Positions 16,769 to 24,569 of a stretch of DNA of 64,000 bases are shown here, piece by piece. The stretch is from NCBI RefSeq assembly GCF_002251435.1, contig NZ_NPJI01000114.1, positions 57,235 to 121,234 on the forward strand, in the 5' to 3' direction. The stretch comes from Prevotella sp. P2-180 (GTDB lineage: Bacteria > Bacteroidota > Bacteroidia > Bacteroidales > Bacteroidaceae). The notes below the pieces were generated by a model that was not told the DNA's origin, ran no database searches, and saw only the letters and a list, made by a program, of their open reading frames with translations. The number at the start of each line of letters is the position of its first letter. The stretch's first letter is position 1. The translations under genes and the position numbers were made by a program.

Positions 16769-18592
16769 ATGAATAATAAATTATTTCACTCATGGGGACT
16801 AATCATCCCCATGAGTTTATTTTTGGGTATAGCCAGCCCAATGCCTGCACAGGCGCAGGACGCACCGGCTTTCCCCGGTGCTGAAGGTCATGGTCGCTAT
16901 GTCACGGGAGGACGTGGCGGCAAGGTGATTCATGTTACTAATCTTAACGACAGTGGCACAGGTTCATTGCGCTGGGCTCTGTCGCAGTCGGGCACTAAGA
17001 CCATCGTCTTCGACGTGAGTGGTTATATCGACTTGAAGTCGCAGCTTAATGTAAGCTCCAACACTACTATTGCTGGACAGACAGCCCCCGGCGATGGTAT
17101 CACACTTCGCTACTATACCCTCTACTTCGGCAAAAGCGACAATGTGATAGTCCGATTCATCCGTTGCCGTCGTTCACAAGTGAAAGATGTCAACGACGGA
17201 GCCGATGCCACATGGGGACGCAACCGCAAGAACATCATCCTCGACCACTGCTCATTCTCTTGGAGCATCGACGAGGTGGCATCATTCTACGACAACCTCA
17301 ACTTCACCATGCAGTGGTGTAACGTCACCGAGGCTCTCGCCAATCCCGGTCACTCAAAGGGTGCCCACAGCTTTGGAGGTATCTGGGGTGGAAAGAATGC
17401 TTCATTCCATCACAATTTCCTCGCCCACATGCAGAATCGTGTTCCAAGATTCAATGGTGCACGATACAACTGGGACGGATATGACAAAACACTCTATGAG
17501 AACTCTATTCAGGCAGAGCGCGTTGACTTCCGCAACTGTGTGATGTACAACTGGGGTGATGGCAACGGATGCTACGGTGGTCCTGGCGGTGGATATATCA
17601 ATATGATAAACAACTACTATAAGGCAGGTCCTGGAACAAAAAACAAGACTCGAGTCACCCAGGTGTCGGTGTCTGACGCTTCAAATGGCGGCAACAATCC
17701 CTTCCCCGGCTATGCCTCACGATACTATATCAACGGTAATTACGTGACAGCAGCTTCTTCTCCTAAGAACTACGATTGGCATGGAGTTATCTATGACTCC
17801 GGCCTATTTACCATTAATGGTGAAAAATATATTGCCGATCCTAATCATTACTACGGAGAAGATCAGACATATTTGAAGAATACAAGTGGCGTTGACTGCA
17901 TCCGCCTCAAACTCGACGAACCGATTGACGCGGGCGAGGTGACAACCCACAATGCACAGACAGCATACGAGAAGGTGCTGAAATATTGCGGTGCCTCTTA
18001 TGTACGCGATGAGTGCGACTTAAGGTATGCCGAGGAGGCAGAAAACGGAACAACTACCTTTAAGGGAGCCATTGTGAAGCGTGCCGGCATCCTTGATGTC
18101 ATCAATGACCCTGAAGGAACAGAAGACCCCACCACTGCAAGTTACCCAACCTTGCGCGAGGAACAGCGTGCCGCAGGCTTTGACTCCGATGTCGACGGCA
18201 TACCCGACGACTGGGAAGTGGCTAACGGACTCGACCCCAACAACAGTACCGATGCCTCAGCCAAAACCCTCGACAGCTACAAGGAATGGTACACCAATCT
18301 TGAAGTTTATCTCAATTCCTTGGTACAGGAAATCGTAATAAACGGCAATTCAGATGCCGAAACTCCAGTGAAAGAATACTTCCCGGCATACCATAAAGCC
18401 GACGGCACTCTGGTAAAGGCAGTCAACGGCGAAGACACCGCTATCGAAACATTGAACGACGACTGCGGAATAGTGGATACAAGACATTACGGCATTGACG
18501 GAGTTGAGAGACGCAATAATGCAAAAGGCTTCTCTATAAAAGTTGAAAAGCGTGCTAACGGCAACGTAATAGTAACAAAAAGTATAAAATAA
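16769..18592 (+). CDS. Pectate lyase, PL1-like, secreted
   Basis: A 607-residue protein. The signal peptide ends near residue 29 (AQAQD). A right-handed beta-helix lyase domain (about 32-400) opens AFPGAEGHGRYVTGGRGGKV, as in PelA-type PL1 enzymes. It contains ILDHCSFSWSIDE (Ca2+-binding region) and NRVPRFNGAR (likely catalytic Arg). A C-terminal segment near 475 (DSDVDGIPDDWEVANGLDPN) is a thrombospondin-type-3-like Ca2+ motif common at the end of Bacteroidetes lyases. It would cleave de-esterified polygalacturonate by beta-elimination. The ATG directly follows the stop of the CE8 gene, suggesting translational coupling. Confidence 0.9.
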   Translation: MNNKLFHSWGLIIPMSLFLGIASPMPAQAQDAPAFPGAEGHGRYVTGGRGGKVIHVTNLNDSGTGSLRWALSQSGTKTIVFDVSGYIDLKSQLNVSSNTTIAGQTAPGDGITLRYYTLYFGKSDNVIVRFIRCRRSQVKDVNDGADATWGRNRKNIILDHCSFSWSIDEVASFYDNLNFTMQWCNVTEALANPGHSKGAHSFGGIWGGKNASFHHNFLAHMQNRVPRFNGARYNWDGYDKTLYENSIQAERVDFRNCVMYNWGDGNGCYGGPGGGYINMINNYYKAGPGTKNKTRVTQVSVSDASNGGNNPFPGYASRYYINGNYVTAASSPKNYDWHGVIYDSGLFTINGEKYIADPNHYYGEDQTYLKNTSGVDCIRLKLDEPIDAGEVTTHNAQTAYEKVLKYCGASYVRDECDLRYAEEAENGTTTFKGAIVKRAGILDVINDPEGTEDPTTASYPTLREEQRAAGFDSDVDGIPDDWEVANGLDPNNSTDASAKTLDSYKEWYTNLEVYLNSLVQEIVINGNSDAETPVKEYFPAYHKADGTLVKAVNGEDTAIETLNDDCGIVDTRHYGIDGVERRNNAKGFSIKVEKRANGNVIVTKSIK

Positions 18593-18646
18593 GCGGGACA
18601 AAATACTTTTTCCCATTATTTTCTTCCTTGTTTGCATTTTTTTGCC

Positions 18647-18654
18647 TACCTTTG
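18647..18654 (+). promoter_or_regulatory. -7 element for the EPS export genes
   Basis: TACCTTTG matches TAnnTTTG and lies 67 bases upstream of the Wza-like ATG. No strong -33 TTTG at the expected spacing, although TTTG-like stretches lie slightly too close. Confidence 0.55.
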
Positions 18655-18721
18655 TACAATAAAATAAAACTATATAAGTTTATATAATAAAAAGGTATAT
18701 ATATTAATATTGCAAACAAGA

Positions 18722-21274
18722 ATGAAAAGACTCTTTATCATGATATCTATGATTGTTGCGATGGCAGGAAATGCCATCGCACAATCTATGTCCGACGACC
18801 AAGTGATATCTTTTGTTGTCAAAGAACAACAAAAAGGCACATCACAATCTCAGATAGTCACAAAGCTCATGCAACAAGGCGTGACCATCGAGCAAATTAG
18901 GAAAGTAAGACAAAAAGTGGAAAGACAAAAGAAAAACCAAGGACTCGGAACACAAGATATCACCGGCGAAAGCAACCGCCTTCGCGAAAACAACACTTCT
19001 ACAAGCAACCAGAACATTTCGCCATATCGCATAAAGGACGGCAATTACACAAGACATACCTATGATACCAACGATCAGGAGTACATGCTCATGCAGAACG
19101 AGCTGAACGATTTCATGCCCGACTCTACCACAATGGCAGAACAAGCCATGTACCGCCGACTTGCCGATGACCAGATATCAAACAGAAACAAGGTATTCGG
19201 TCGTGACATCTTCAACAATCCCCGACTTAACTTCGAGCCAAACATGAACATCGCCACACCGCAGAACTATCGTCTCGGACCTGGCGACGCAGTGTATGTA
19301 GACATATATGGCGCATCGCAAAAAACCATCGAAAGCACTATCACACCCGACGGAACAATAGTCATTGAAGGCTACGGCCCTATTGAACTCTCGGGACTTA
19401 CAGTCAACCAGGCCAACAGCAAACTGAAGGCCACACTCGGCGCACGCTACAAAAGCTCTAAGGTAAAACTCACCGTAGGACAGACCAAAACCATATCAGT
19501 AAACGTGATGGGCGAAGTAATGACCCCAGGCACATATACCCTATCCGCCTTCGCCACCGTGTTCCACGCACTATATATGGCAGGCGGAACAAACAGCATC
19601 GGTACGCTCCGTAACATCAAGGTATTCCGCAACAACCGTCAGGTAACCACTGTCGATATCTACGACTATATACTCAACGGCAAAATGACTGGCAACATCC
19701 GTCTTGCCGAAGGCGATGTCATAGTAGTAGGCCCTTACGATTGTCTTGTAAGCATCTCCGGCAAGGTGAAGCGCCCAATGTATTACGAGATGAAGCAAAC
19801 CGAAAGCCTTGCCTCGCTCATGAAATATTCAGGAGGCTTTACCGGCGACGCCTACAAGAAGTCAGTACGTGTGGTACGCAAGTCAGGAACACAATATTCC
19901 GTGTTCAACGTGGGAGAGTTCGACATGAGCTCGTTCCGTATGTCAGACGAAGACAGCGTAAGCGTCGACTCTATCCTTCCACGCTATTCCAACATGGTAG
20001 AAGTGCGAGGAGCCGTATTCCGTCCAGGCATGTACCAGATGGGAGGTGAAGTGGAAACAGTGCGCACCCTCATCCAGCAAGCTGAAGGAGTGACCGAAGA
20101 CGCCTTCACGGCACATGCTGTAATGCACCGTCTGAAACCCGACCGCACCCTTGAGGTAATACAAGTCGATGTCGACGGAATCATGAATGGACGCGTGGCA
20201 GACATACCGCTGAAGAACGAAGACGTGCTATACATCCCGAGCAAGAAAGAGCTTCAGGAAGATCTTACTCTGACCATACATGGCGAAGTGATGTATCCCG
20301 GCATATACAAATATGCAGACAATGAAACCCTTGAAGACCTAGTGTTACAAGCAGGCGGTTTGAAGGAAACTGCATCGCTCATGAAAGTAGACGTGGCCCG
20401 TCGCATAGTCGACCAGCGCCTTACCACCTCTTCCGACACCATTGCCCATACCTTCTCCTTCGCCCTGAAAGACGGCTTTGTCATCGATGGCGAGCCTGGC
20501 TTTGTCCTGAAACCCTACGACGAGATTTACGTTCGCAAGTCACCAGGTTTCTACAAGCAGCAGAATGTGTATGTAGAAGGCGAGGTGCTCTTTGCTGGCA
20601 CATATACCCTGTCAAAGAAAAACGAGCGGGTGAGTGAGATAATAAAGAAAGCCGGAGGCTTAAGCAACATGGCCTATCCACAAGGAGCCCGTCTCGAACG
20701 CCGCCTTACCAACCTTGAACGCAAGCGCGTGGCAGAAATCATGAAACTTCAGCGCGAACAACGTGAAGACGAGATAAGGTCACAGGCAATAAAGTCCGGC
20801 AAGTCGATATCCGACCTCAAACAATTGGCAAGCACTGATAACTATGAGATACCAGACTTCTACCCCGTAGGCATCGAGCTCGACAAAGCCATTGCCAACC
20901 CAGGTTCAGATGCTGACATTGTACTGCGCGAAGGCGACAGACTTACCGTGCCAGTATATAACGGAACAGTGAAGATAAACGGTGAGGTTATGTACCCCAA
21001 TACCGTGGCTTACAAGGAAGGCAAAGGCATAAACTACTACATCGACCTTGCCGGCGGCTTCAGCGGTAAAGCCAAAAAGAGCCGCACTTACATCATCTAT
21101 ATGAATGGCGATGTGGCCAAGGCAGGCCATGGCGTAAAGGTAAAGCCAGGTTGTGAGATAGTAGTGCCACAGAAGTCGATGTCGAAGATGTCCACCGCCG
21201 AATCAATCTCGCTCATCTCCGGCACCGCCTCCATAGCCGCCATGATAGCCACCATCGCAAATCTATTGAAATAA
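18722..21274 (+). CDS. Wza-like polysaccharide export protein with multiple SLBB domains
   Basis: An 850-residue outer-membrane-type export protein; a TTG at 18710 would add four residues but the ATG is preferred. Signal peptide 1-21 (MAGNAIAQ) without a lipobox Cys. A poly-export domain (about 170-270, LGPGDAVYVDIYG, STITPDGTIVIEGYGPI) is followed by several SLBB domains, each with a V-x-G-E-V-x-x-PG-x-Y pattern (NVMGEVMTPGTYTL, TIHGEVMYPGIYKY, YVEGEVLFAGTYTL, KINGEVMYPNTVAY). A C-terminal hydrophobic helix (about 826-850) may span the outer membrane. It should form the exit channel for the EPS made by the downstream genes, and it is larger than E. coli Wza (about 380 residues). Confidence 0.92.
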   Translation: MKRLFIMISMIVAMAGNAIAQSMSDDQVISFVVKEQQKGTSQSQIVTKLMQQGVTIEQIRKVRQKVERQKKNQGLGTQDITGESNRLRENNTSTSNQNISPYRIKDGNYTRHTYDTNDQEYMLMQNELNDFMPDSTTMAEQAMYRRLADDQISNRNKVFGRDIFNNPRLNFEPNMNIATPQNYRLGPGDAVYVDIYGASQKTIESTITPDGTIVIEGYGPIELSGLTVNQANSKLKATLGARYKSSKVKLTVGQTKTISVNVMGEVMTPGTYTLSAFATVFHALYMAGGTNSIGTLRNIKVFRNNRQVTTVDIYDYILNGKMTGNIRLAEGDVIVVGPYDCLVSISGKVKRPMYYEMKQTESLASLMKYSGGFTGDAYKKSVRVVRKSGTQYSVFNVGEFDMSSFRMSDEDSVSVDSILPRYSNMVEVRGAVFRPGMYQMGGEVETVRTLIQQAEGVTEDAFTAHAVMHRLKPDRTLEVIQVDVDGIMNGRVADIPLKNEDVLYIPSKKELQEDLTLTIHGEVMYPGIYKYADNETLEDLVLQAGGLKETASLMKVDVARRIVDQRLTTSSDTIAHTFSFALKDGFVIDGEPGFVLKPYDEIYVRKSPGFYKQQNVYVEGEVLFAGTYTLSKKNERVSEIIKKAGGLSNMAYPQGARLERRLTNLERKRVAEIMKLQREQREDEIRSQAIKSGKSISDLKQLASTDNYEIPDFYPVGIELDKAIANPGSDADIVLREGDRLTVPVYNGTVKINGEVMYPNTVAYKEGKGINYYIDLAGGFSGKAKKSRTYIIYMNGDVAKAGHGVKVKPGCEIVVPQKSMSKMSTAESISLISGTASIAAMIATIANLLK

Positions 21275-21279
21275 TAATT

Positions 21280-21296
21280 ATGGAAGAGAAGAAAGA
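21280..21296 (+). repeat. 17-bp direct repeat, left copy
   Basis: ATGGAAGAGAAGAAAGA, identical to 22249-22265. It forms the first codons of the DUF3791 gene here and of wzz at the right copy, bracketing the three-gene cassette. Confidence 0.8.
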
Positions 21297-21534
21297 TAAT
21301 ATGGCTGATGTAATGCAGTTTGTGGTTTTCGCCATAGAGAGTGCTGCTCAAAAGACAGGCATTGATTCTACCGAACTCTATAACCGTCTCCAACGTTTGA
21401 ATTTGGTTCAGAGTGTGTTGGTTGAAGGTTATGACATGCTACACACTCAAGGTAAACCTTTCATTGCAGACTACGTTATCGATACCCTAAATAATTGGGA
21501 AAGGCAAGAAAAAGAGAAAGGAGGTAATGCGTGA
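21280..21534 (+). CDS. DUF3791-family small protein
   Basis: An 84-residue helical protein (VMQFVVFAIESAAQKTGIDS, then ELYNRLQRLNLVQSVLVEGY and a LHTQGKPFIADYVIDTL ending) that I recognise as DUF3791-like. Such proteins often sit beside DUF3990 genes and may be partner or antitoxin-like; no activity is established from sequence. The annotated ATG is inside a 17-bp repeat of the wzz start, so residues 1-6 (MEEKKD) are probably borrowed; the ATG at 21301 (MADVMQF) could be the original start. Its stop overlaps the GTG start of the next gene by 4 bases, showing tight coupling. It lies inside the EPS operon between wza and wzz. Confidence 0.8.
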   Translation: MEEKKDNMADVMQFVVFAIESAAQKTGIDSTELYNRLQRLNLVQSVLVEGYDMLHTQGKPFIADYVIDTLNNWERQEKEKGGNA

Positions 21535-22016
21535 AATTATTTCATGGGAGTTTAGTGAGGGTGGAGTATCCTGATGTGACCATAGGTAGAGATTCTCTTG
21601 ACTTTGGCCGTGGTTTTTATATGACCCGTGATTACGAGCAAGCTGTGAGATGGACTAACATATTGGTAAAGAGAGAACCATCTGGAGTTAGAACAATCAA
21701 TACATTTGAACTGTCAGATGATGCGTTTGAAAAATATAACTATCGCTTGTTTGAGTCTTACAACGACGAATGGCTTGACTTTATTGTCTCTAACAGACTT
21801 GGTGGAGAGGACTGGAGAAATTATGATATCATTGAAGGCGGCATTGCCAACGACAAGGTCTTTGACACCATAGAGATATATATGTCAGGTATGATACCCA
21901 AAGATGTTGCTATCGGGCGTTTGAAAAACGAGAAGATCCGGAATCAGCTATGCATTGTCAGTCAAGATGTTGTTAATGATTGTTTGAAATATGTTGAATC
22001 TATAATAATAGAGTGA
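21531..22016 (+). CDS. DUF3990 protein, putative ADP-ribosyltransferase-like fold
   Basis: A 161-residue protein starting at GTG. Family motifs are FHGS (His-5), DFGRGFYMTRDYEQAVRW (Tyr-30 in GFYMT) and YDIIEGGIANDKVFDTIE (98-115). The spaced His and Tyr are arranged as in H-Y-x ADP-ribosyltransferases (PARP/diphtheria-toxin type), and this family is often considered ART-like. The third catalytic position would be near NQLCIVSQ (Gln-145) rather than a Glu, so activity is uncertain. GTG overlap with the upstream gene and a 3-base gap to the downstream small gene make a three-gene unit. A toxin or protein/nucleic-acid modifier role is inference. Confidence 0.78.
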   Translation: MKLFHGSLVRVEYPDVTIGRDSLDFGRGFYMTRDYEQAVRWTNILVKREPSGVRTINTFELSDDAFEKYNYRLFESYNDEWLDFIVSNRLGGEDWRNYDIIEGGIANDKVFDTIEIYMSGMIPKDVAIGRLKNEKIRNQLCIVSQDVVNDCLKYVESIIIE

Positions 22017-22019
22017 AAT

Positions 22020-22244
22020 ATGTTGGATGTACTTATTTGGAACAAATATGCCCGTGTGGTTACGAAACTATCCAAACGGCTCGGTGTGTCCCAGTTGGAA
22101 GCATTAGGATTGTTCTACAACAGTCGTCTGTTCCCTCTTCTAACTGATGAGTCATATCCACTTATTACGATGGGCGACACATATATTGTGAATGAATTGG
22201 TGAATGAAATAATGGACAATAAAAAGAAACCAATTAAACATTGA
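22020..22244 (+). CDS. Small DUF3791-like protein, third gene of the cassette
   Basis: A 74-residue protein: MLDVLIWNKYARVVTKLSKR, then LGVSQLEALGLFYNSRLFPL and LGDTYIVNELVNEI-like ending (MGDTYIVNELVNEI). Its pattern of helices and size resemble the DUF3791 group, although it is diverged from the first gene. It starts 3 bases after the DUF3990 stop and ends 4 bases before wzz. Flanking of one DUF3990 gene by two small helical proteins suggests a partner or immunity role, which is inference. Confidence 0.65.
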   Translation: MLDVLIWNKYARVVTKLSKRLGVSQLEALGLFYNSRLFPLLTDESYPLITMGDTYIVNELVNEIMDNKKKPIKH

Positions 22245-22248
22245 TAAA

Positions 22249-22265
22249 ATGGAAGAGAAGAAAGA
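22249..22265 (+). repeat. 17-bp direct repeat, right copy
   Basis: ATGGAAGAGAAGAAAGA, the first codons of wzz, identical to 21280-21296. The distance between the copies is 969 bases, exactly enclosing the cassette. Confidence 0.8.
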
Positions 22266-23307
22266 AAAAGATACAATAGACCTTGGTCTGATAGCCAAGA
22301 CATTATATGAGAAACGAAAGAAGTTTTTCATTATGTGGCCAATTGTGGCAATTCTGTCAATTCTGTGGATAATACCACAGCCAAGGTACTATAAATGTAG
22401 TGTATCGCTGGCTCCGGAGACGAATGGCGATGATATGGGAGGCGGTCTCGCCTCAATGGCATCATCGTTCGGCATTAATCTTGGGGGCAACAGCAGCGAT
22501 GCTATTTATCCCTTGCTCTACCCCGATCTTTTGGGATCGAATAAGTTTATCGTCAGCCTGTTTGATATCAAGGTGAAAACCGACGATGGCACAGTGGATA
22601 CCGACTATTACACATATCTCACCAAGCACCAGAAGAAAAACTGGCTGACACAGCCGTTCAATAAAGCAAAGAATGCCATTGTTAAATTGTTTAAAAGCGA
22701 AGAGAATACAACAAGAGGCAATGGAAAAAAAATAGAAGCATTCCGGCTTTCGGAGCGCGATTATAAACTTGTGGAAAAGGTAAAGACCAACATCACGTGT
22801 GACGTGGACAAAAAGACAGACGTGGTGACAATCACCGTACAGGATCAGGATCGTCTGGCAAGTGCCATACTTGCCGACTCTGTGAAGCAGCGGCTACAGG
22901 ACTTCATTATTGAGTATCGCACAAGCAAGGCACGGCTCGACCTCAACCATTATGAGGGTCTGGCAGCAGAGGCTAAGAAGGAATATGACGCATCAATAGC
23001 AAAATACAGCGATTACTGCGACACCAACCAGGACATTATCCTCCAGACTTCCATATCGGAGCGAGACAAACTTGAGGCCGACATGCAGCTAAAATACAAC
23101 ACTTATACTGCACTCTGCACACAGGTTGAGGCTTCCAAGGCCAAGATGCAGGAGCGCACCCCGGCATTCACAACACTGAAGACGGCCACAGTGCCCATAA
23201 AGCCCGCCGGCCCGAAGCGTATGATATTCGTGGTTGGTATGCTCTTCTTCTCGACATTCGTGATGGCTCTTTGGCTGTCGAGGAAGATATTGATAACGCA
23301 GGCATAA
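22249..23307 (+). CDS. Wzz-type chain-length determinant, no kinase domain
   Basis: A 352-residue inner-membrane protein with two membrane helices (about 26-46, MWPIVAILSILWIIP, and about 325-345, IFVVGMLFFSTFVMALWL) flanking a large periplasmic coiled-coil region (about 190-310). This is the polysaccharide co-polymerase (Wzz/GNVR) pattern, controlling chain length with Wzy. It ends shortly after the second helix, with no Walker-A tyrosine kinase domain as in Wzc. The first codons match the 17-bp repeat. The stop is 27 bases before the chosen Wzy start. Confidence 0.87.
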   Translation: MEEKKEKDTIDLGLIAKTLYEKRKKFFIMWPIVAILSILWIIPQPRYYKCSVSLAPETNGDDMGGGLASMASSFGINLGGNSSDAIYPLLYPDLLGSNKFIVSLFDIKVKTDDGTVDTDYYTYLTKHQKKNWLTQPFNKAKNAIVKLFKSEENTTRGNGKKIEAFRLSERDYKLVEKVKTNITCDVDKKTDVVTITVQDQDRLASAILADSVKQRLQDFIIEYRTSKARLDLNHYEGLAAEAKKEYDASIAKYSDYCDTNQDIILQTSISERDKLEADMQLKYNTYTALCTQVEASKAKMQERTPAFTTLKTATVPIKPAGPKRMIFVVGMLFFSTFVMALWLSRKILITQA

Positions 23308-23333
23308 TAAACAAAAGCAATAGTAAGGGCAAG

Positions 23334-24569
23334 ATGAATTTTGTGATACATCTGAAGAAGCTGACTCTTATTCCCATTTTTATGCTGGTGGCGGTGATTA
23401 TGCTTACATCAATGTCACTTTCGGAGTTGGGGATGAGTAGCTTGTCGTATCTCTGTTATGGTGTGACACTGCTAACCTTTGCGTCGCTCGTGGTGGTGTG
23501 TCTATATGAGAAAGAGATGAGCAGGTATGGCTTCCTTGGGTTCTTGTTTCTTGTGATGCTGGTGAGCAGCACGGTCATCAATGCTCAGGAAATAAAGCCT
23601 GTGACATATAATGTGGTGGAGATAGGCAGCATGTATATGTTTTTGAGATATTACAGGGGAAGTCTGAAAGTAGTTGTGATAGGCTCAGCCATAGGACTGT
23701 CGATATGCGTGTATGCCAATTTCTTGCATATGTTAAATCATCCGGAATTATGGTCATTTGAAAACGATAAGTATGGTACAGGCTATCTGCTTGGCAACAA
23801 CTATAACCAGATGGGATGCCGCTTGATTTCGGCTGTAGTATGTTCCATATTATGCCTGAAGTATTCCAAGTGGTGGCTTCTGAATGTGATACCAGTTATA
23901 TTGTGCAGTATCATTCCGCTTGCCATTATCAGGAGCATGACATCGTTGAGCTGTATTATTATGTTCTTGGTATTCTGCGTCATACCTTGGAAGAAGCTTC
24001 AGCGGTTTGCCTTTGCGTCGGTGATGACGGTGGTAATATTGTTCCAGACGTTTGTCGTGTTCAGCGGCAAAGGACTTGAGAACAATCCACTTGCAGTGTA
24101 TATAGTGGTTGACGTATTAGAGAAGGACATAACCTTTACACATCGTACGCTGATGTGGGACCAGGCGCTGAAAGTCATAGCCGATTCGCCAATAATTGGC
24201 CATGGTATGGTTGATTCCGACTGGTATATCAAGCACATGGAGTCGTTTGCCACAGGACCCCACAACATCGTCCTCGCTTCATTAATCCATGGAGGAATAA
24301 TACTGTTAGGCCTGTATATAGCATTGTCATACTTGTCGCTGCGCAGGCTATGGATGTCGGATGATCGTATGGCTGTCATATTGGCATTCGGCATAGCCTC
24401 CCTGATGGTGATGATGCTGATGGAGATGGTGCCTTATTTCTTCATCTTGCTGCTATTGGGTTTGGGGTATAACTACAATGACATTTCGCAACAGGCAATA
24501 TCTAAGAAAAAAAAGGAAAAGAGAGGAACAAAATTCATTATATGGAAAAAAACGCCAACCGCACAATAG
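23334..24569 (+). CDS. Wzy-like O-antigen/EPS polymerase
   Basis: A 411-residue, strongly hydrophobic protein with about ten membrane helices and a large loop near 275-315 that reads IGHGMVDSDWYIKHMESFAT then GPHNIVLASLIHGGI, the conserved motif of the O-antigen ligase/polymerase family. In this position, between wzz and wzx, a repeat-unit polymerase is the likely role. The frame is open upstream to 23271, overlapping wzz, but the ATG at 23334 (MNFVIHLKKL), after AAGGGCAAG, is the more natural start. The stop lies inside the start of wzx (28-base overlap). Confidence 0.82.
   Translation: MNFVIHLKKLTLIPIFMLVAVIMLTSMSLSELGMSSLSYLCYGVTLLTFASLVVVCLYEKEMSRYGFLGFLFLVMLVSSTVINAQEIKPVTYNVVEIGSMYMFLRYYRGSLKVVVIGSAIGLSICVYANFLHMLNHPELWSFENDKYGTGYLLGNNYNQMGCRLISAVVCSILCLKYSKWWLLNVIPVILCSIIPLAIIRSMTSLSCIIMFLVFCVIPWKKLQRFAFASVMTVVILFQTFVVFSGKGLENNPLAVYIVVDVLEKDITFTHRTLMWDQALKVIADSPIIGHGMVDSDWYIKHMESFATGPHNIVLASLIHGGIILLGLYIALSYLSLRRLWMSDDRMAVILAFGIASLMVMMLMEMVPYFFILLLLGLGYNYNDISQQAISKKKKEKRGTKFIIWKKTPTAQ

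Noticed and set aside
11023..18592. Classical polysaccharide utilisation locus
   Set aside because: No SusC/SusD pair, hybrid two-component regulator or ECF sigma/anti-sigma pair lies beside the pectinases.
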